DNA of 64,000 nucleotides from positions 77,728-141,727 of the forward strand of contig MU619264.1 in assembly GCA_025201805.1 (NCBI GenBank). The letters are read 5' to 3'. Position 1 is the stretch's first letter. Every line of letters begins with the position of its first letter. Under the pieces are notes generated by a model. The model searched no databases and was not told the origin of the DNA. It saw only the letters and a list, made by a program, of their open reading frames with translations. Shown here one piece after another: positions 63,252-64,000 of the stretch. Made by a program: the position numbers and the translations under genes. Origin of the DNA: Parasitella parasitica. Its lineage: Eukaryota; Mucoromycota; Mucoromycetes; Mucorales; Mucoraceae.

Positions 63252-64000
63252 TAAGTAATAATTATAACAATAATTAGAAGATTGTCAAAACGAAAAGGAA
63301 AAAGCAATATATTTTATTCCAAAGCCAAAAATTACCTTTTCATCTCATAACATGCATATACATGAACAGAAAATCTGAATTTATCAAGACATTAATACAT
63401 CAGACTAAATATCAGTAGCCCTAACATATGAATAAAAGCAATTCGTGCCAGATGAATTTATAGGGGGTTTATGTCGTTACCGAGAGTGTCTATTATCACA
63501 GAGTATACAGCATGATATTGAGGAGGTGTAAGACTAGTTGAGTATCTCAATTAACTCGCATACTAATGTATTAATCTTAATATATTTAAAATAAATTTAT
63601 ACCTCTACAGAAACTTTATTTATGCATGACCTTTCAAAAGTGTACGGAGGATTCGCTGATAAGATGAAAATATCCTATGTTTAAGGTGTGCAAGGATCAG
63701 CCATGTCTGATATAATTAAGATATTGTCCAAAAAAATAAAACGAGCATATAATAGCCTAATGTAGACCTCACATTATTGTGCAAGTAAAGCTATATTATT
63801 GAACACCTTTTTTTTTTTGGTCGAGACATTGAACAGTAAATATGATCTGCCATAGTTACAGACAGGAGATCATGGCAATATTCTTCAATTGAAGATTGAA
63901 GATTGTCCAATGATGTGATGTGATACGCTTGTGTAAATTGGAGAATAAAGTCTCTGTTTCAAACCAAGAAGGTTATTCCTGTAAGTAACACATATCTGAG
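63252..64000. other. Right-edge intergenic DNA
   Basis: AT-rich, with short tandem duplications at 63887-63905 (GAAGATT units) and 63911-63925 (GATGT units). No gene or RNA recognised before the window end. Confidence 0.5.

Overview
The window reads as nuclear DNA of a filamentous fungus, most likely an early-diverging one (Mucoromycota, Mucorales-like). Genes are broken by many short introns (about 45-110 nt) with GTAAGT/GTATGT-type donors, CTGAC/CTAAC branch sites and TAG/CAG acceptors. Intergenic DNA is AT-rich, and 5' leaders are T- and CT-rich. The gene content is eukaryotic: COP9 signalosome subunit, hypusinated eIF5A, neurofibromin-type RasGAP, Osh protein, peroxisomal ABC half-transporter and perilipin. 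The phylum assignment is inference from gene style, not proof. A 15-base run of N at 24461-24475 is an assembly gap.

Layout. 1-4470 (-): N-terminal half of a neurofibromin/Ira RasGAP, cut by the left edge. 5270-7415 (+): mitochondrial GatB. 8030-9354 (-): chorismate synthase. 9521-10046 (+): decayed Tc1/mariner transposase. 10351-11568 (-): perilipin-like protein. 13524-15348 (-): IMP dehydrogenase. 16469-18028 (+): Ste20-type kinase. 20198-22359 (+): BAR-SH3 protein. 22356-23280: a dead SAM-methyltransferase on + against an unidentified - strand ORF. 23444-24423 (-): CSN7. 25169-28075 (+): ABCD-type transporter. 28442-30871 (+): coiled-coil/F-BAR-like RhoGAP. 31077-31666 (-): eIF5A. 34405-36060 (+): MFS transporter. 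36300-39447 (+): RhoGEF-BAR-SH3 protein. 40423-41553 (-): Nrg1-like zinc-finger factor. 41911-42872 (+): orphan protein. 44680-46443 (+): NUDT12-like NADH pyrophosphatase. 46567-47552 (+): penta-EF-hand protein. 49328-52186 (+): Osh3-like oxysterol-binding protein. 52341-52650 (-): COX7A, a short three-exon gene. 52854-53609 (+): FAR1-like domain protein. 55792-56271 (+): ribosomal protein uL23. 57370-60609 (+): bacterial-type mitochondrial alanyl-tRNA synthetase. 60712-61582 (-): maleylacetoacetate-isomerase-like GST. 62238-63251 (-): F-box protein.

Themes. GatB, mitochondrial AlaRS and COX7A serve mitochondrial translation and respiration. NF1-like GAP, Ste20 kinase, BAR-SH3 protein, RhoGAP and RhoGEF-BAR-SH3 form an unusual concentration of small-GTPase and membrane-curvature genes in the first 40 kb. 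Perilipin, ABCD transporter, the Nudix enzyme and the Osh protein concern lipid and peroxisome biology. There is no operon, CRISPR array or intact transposon. The least explained items are a dispersed repeat with Pol III-like boxes and a closing stem (12847-12960 and 48316-48428), the transposase and methyltransferase relics, a tRNA-like fragment near 39658, and substitutions in diagnostic motifs of the Osh and GST proteins. I found no convincing wholly new multi-gene system.
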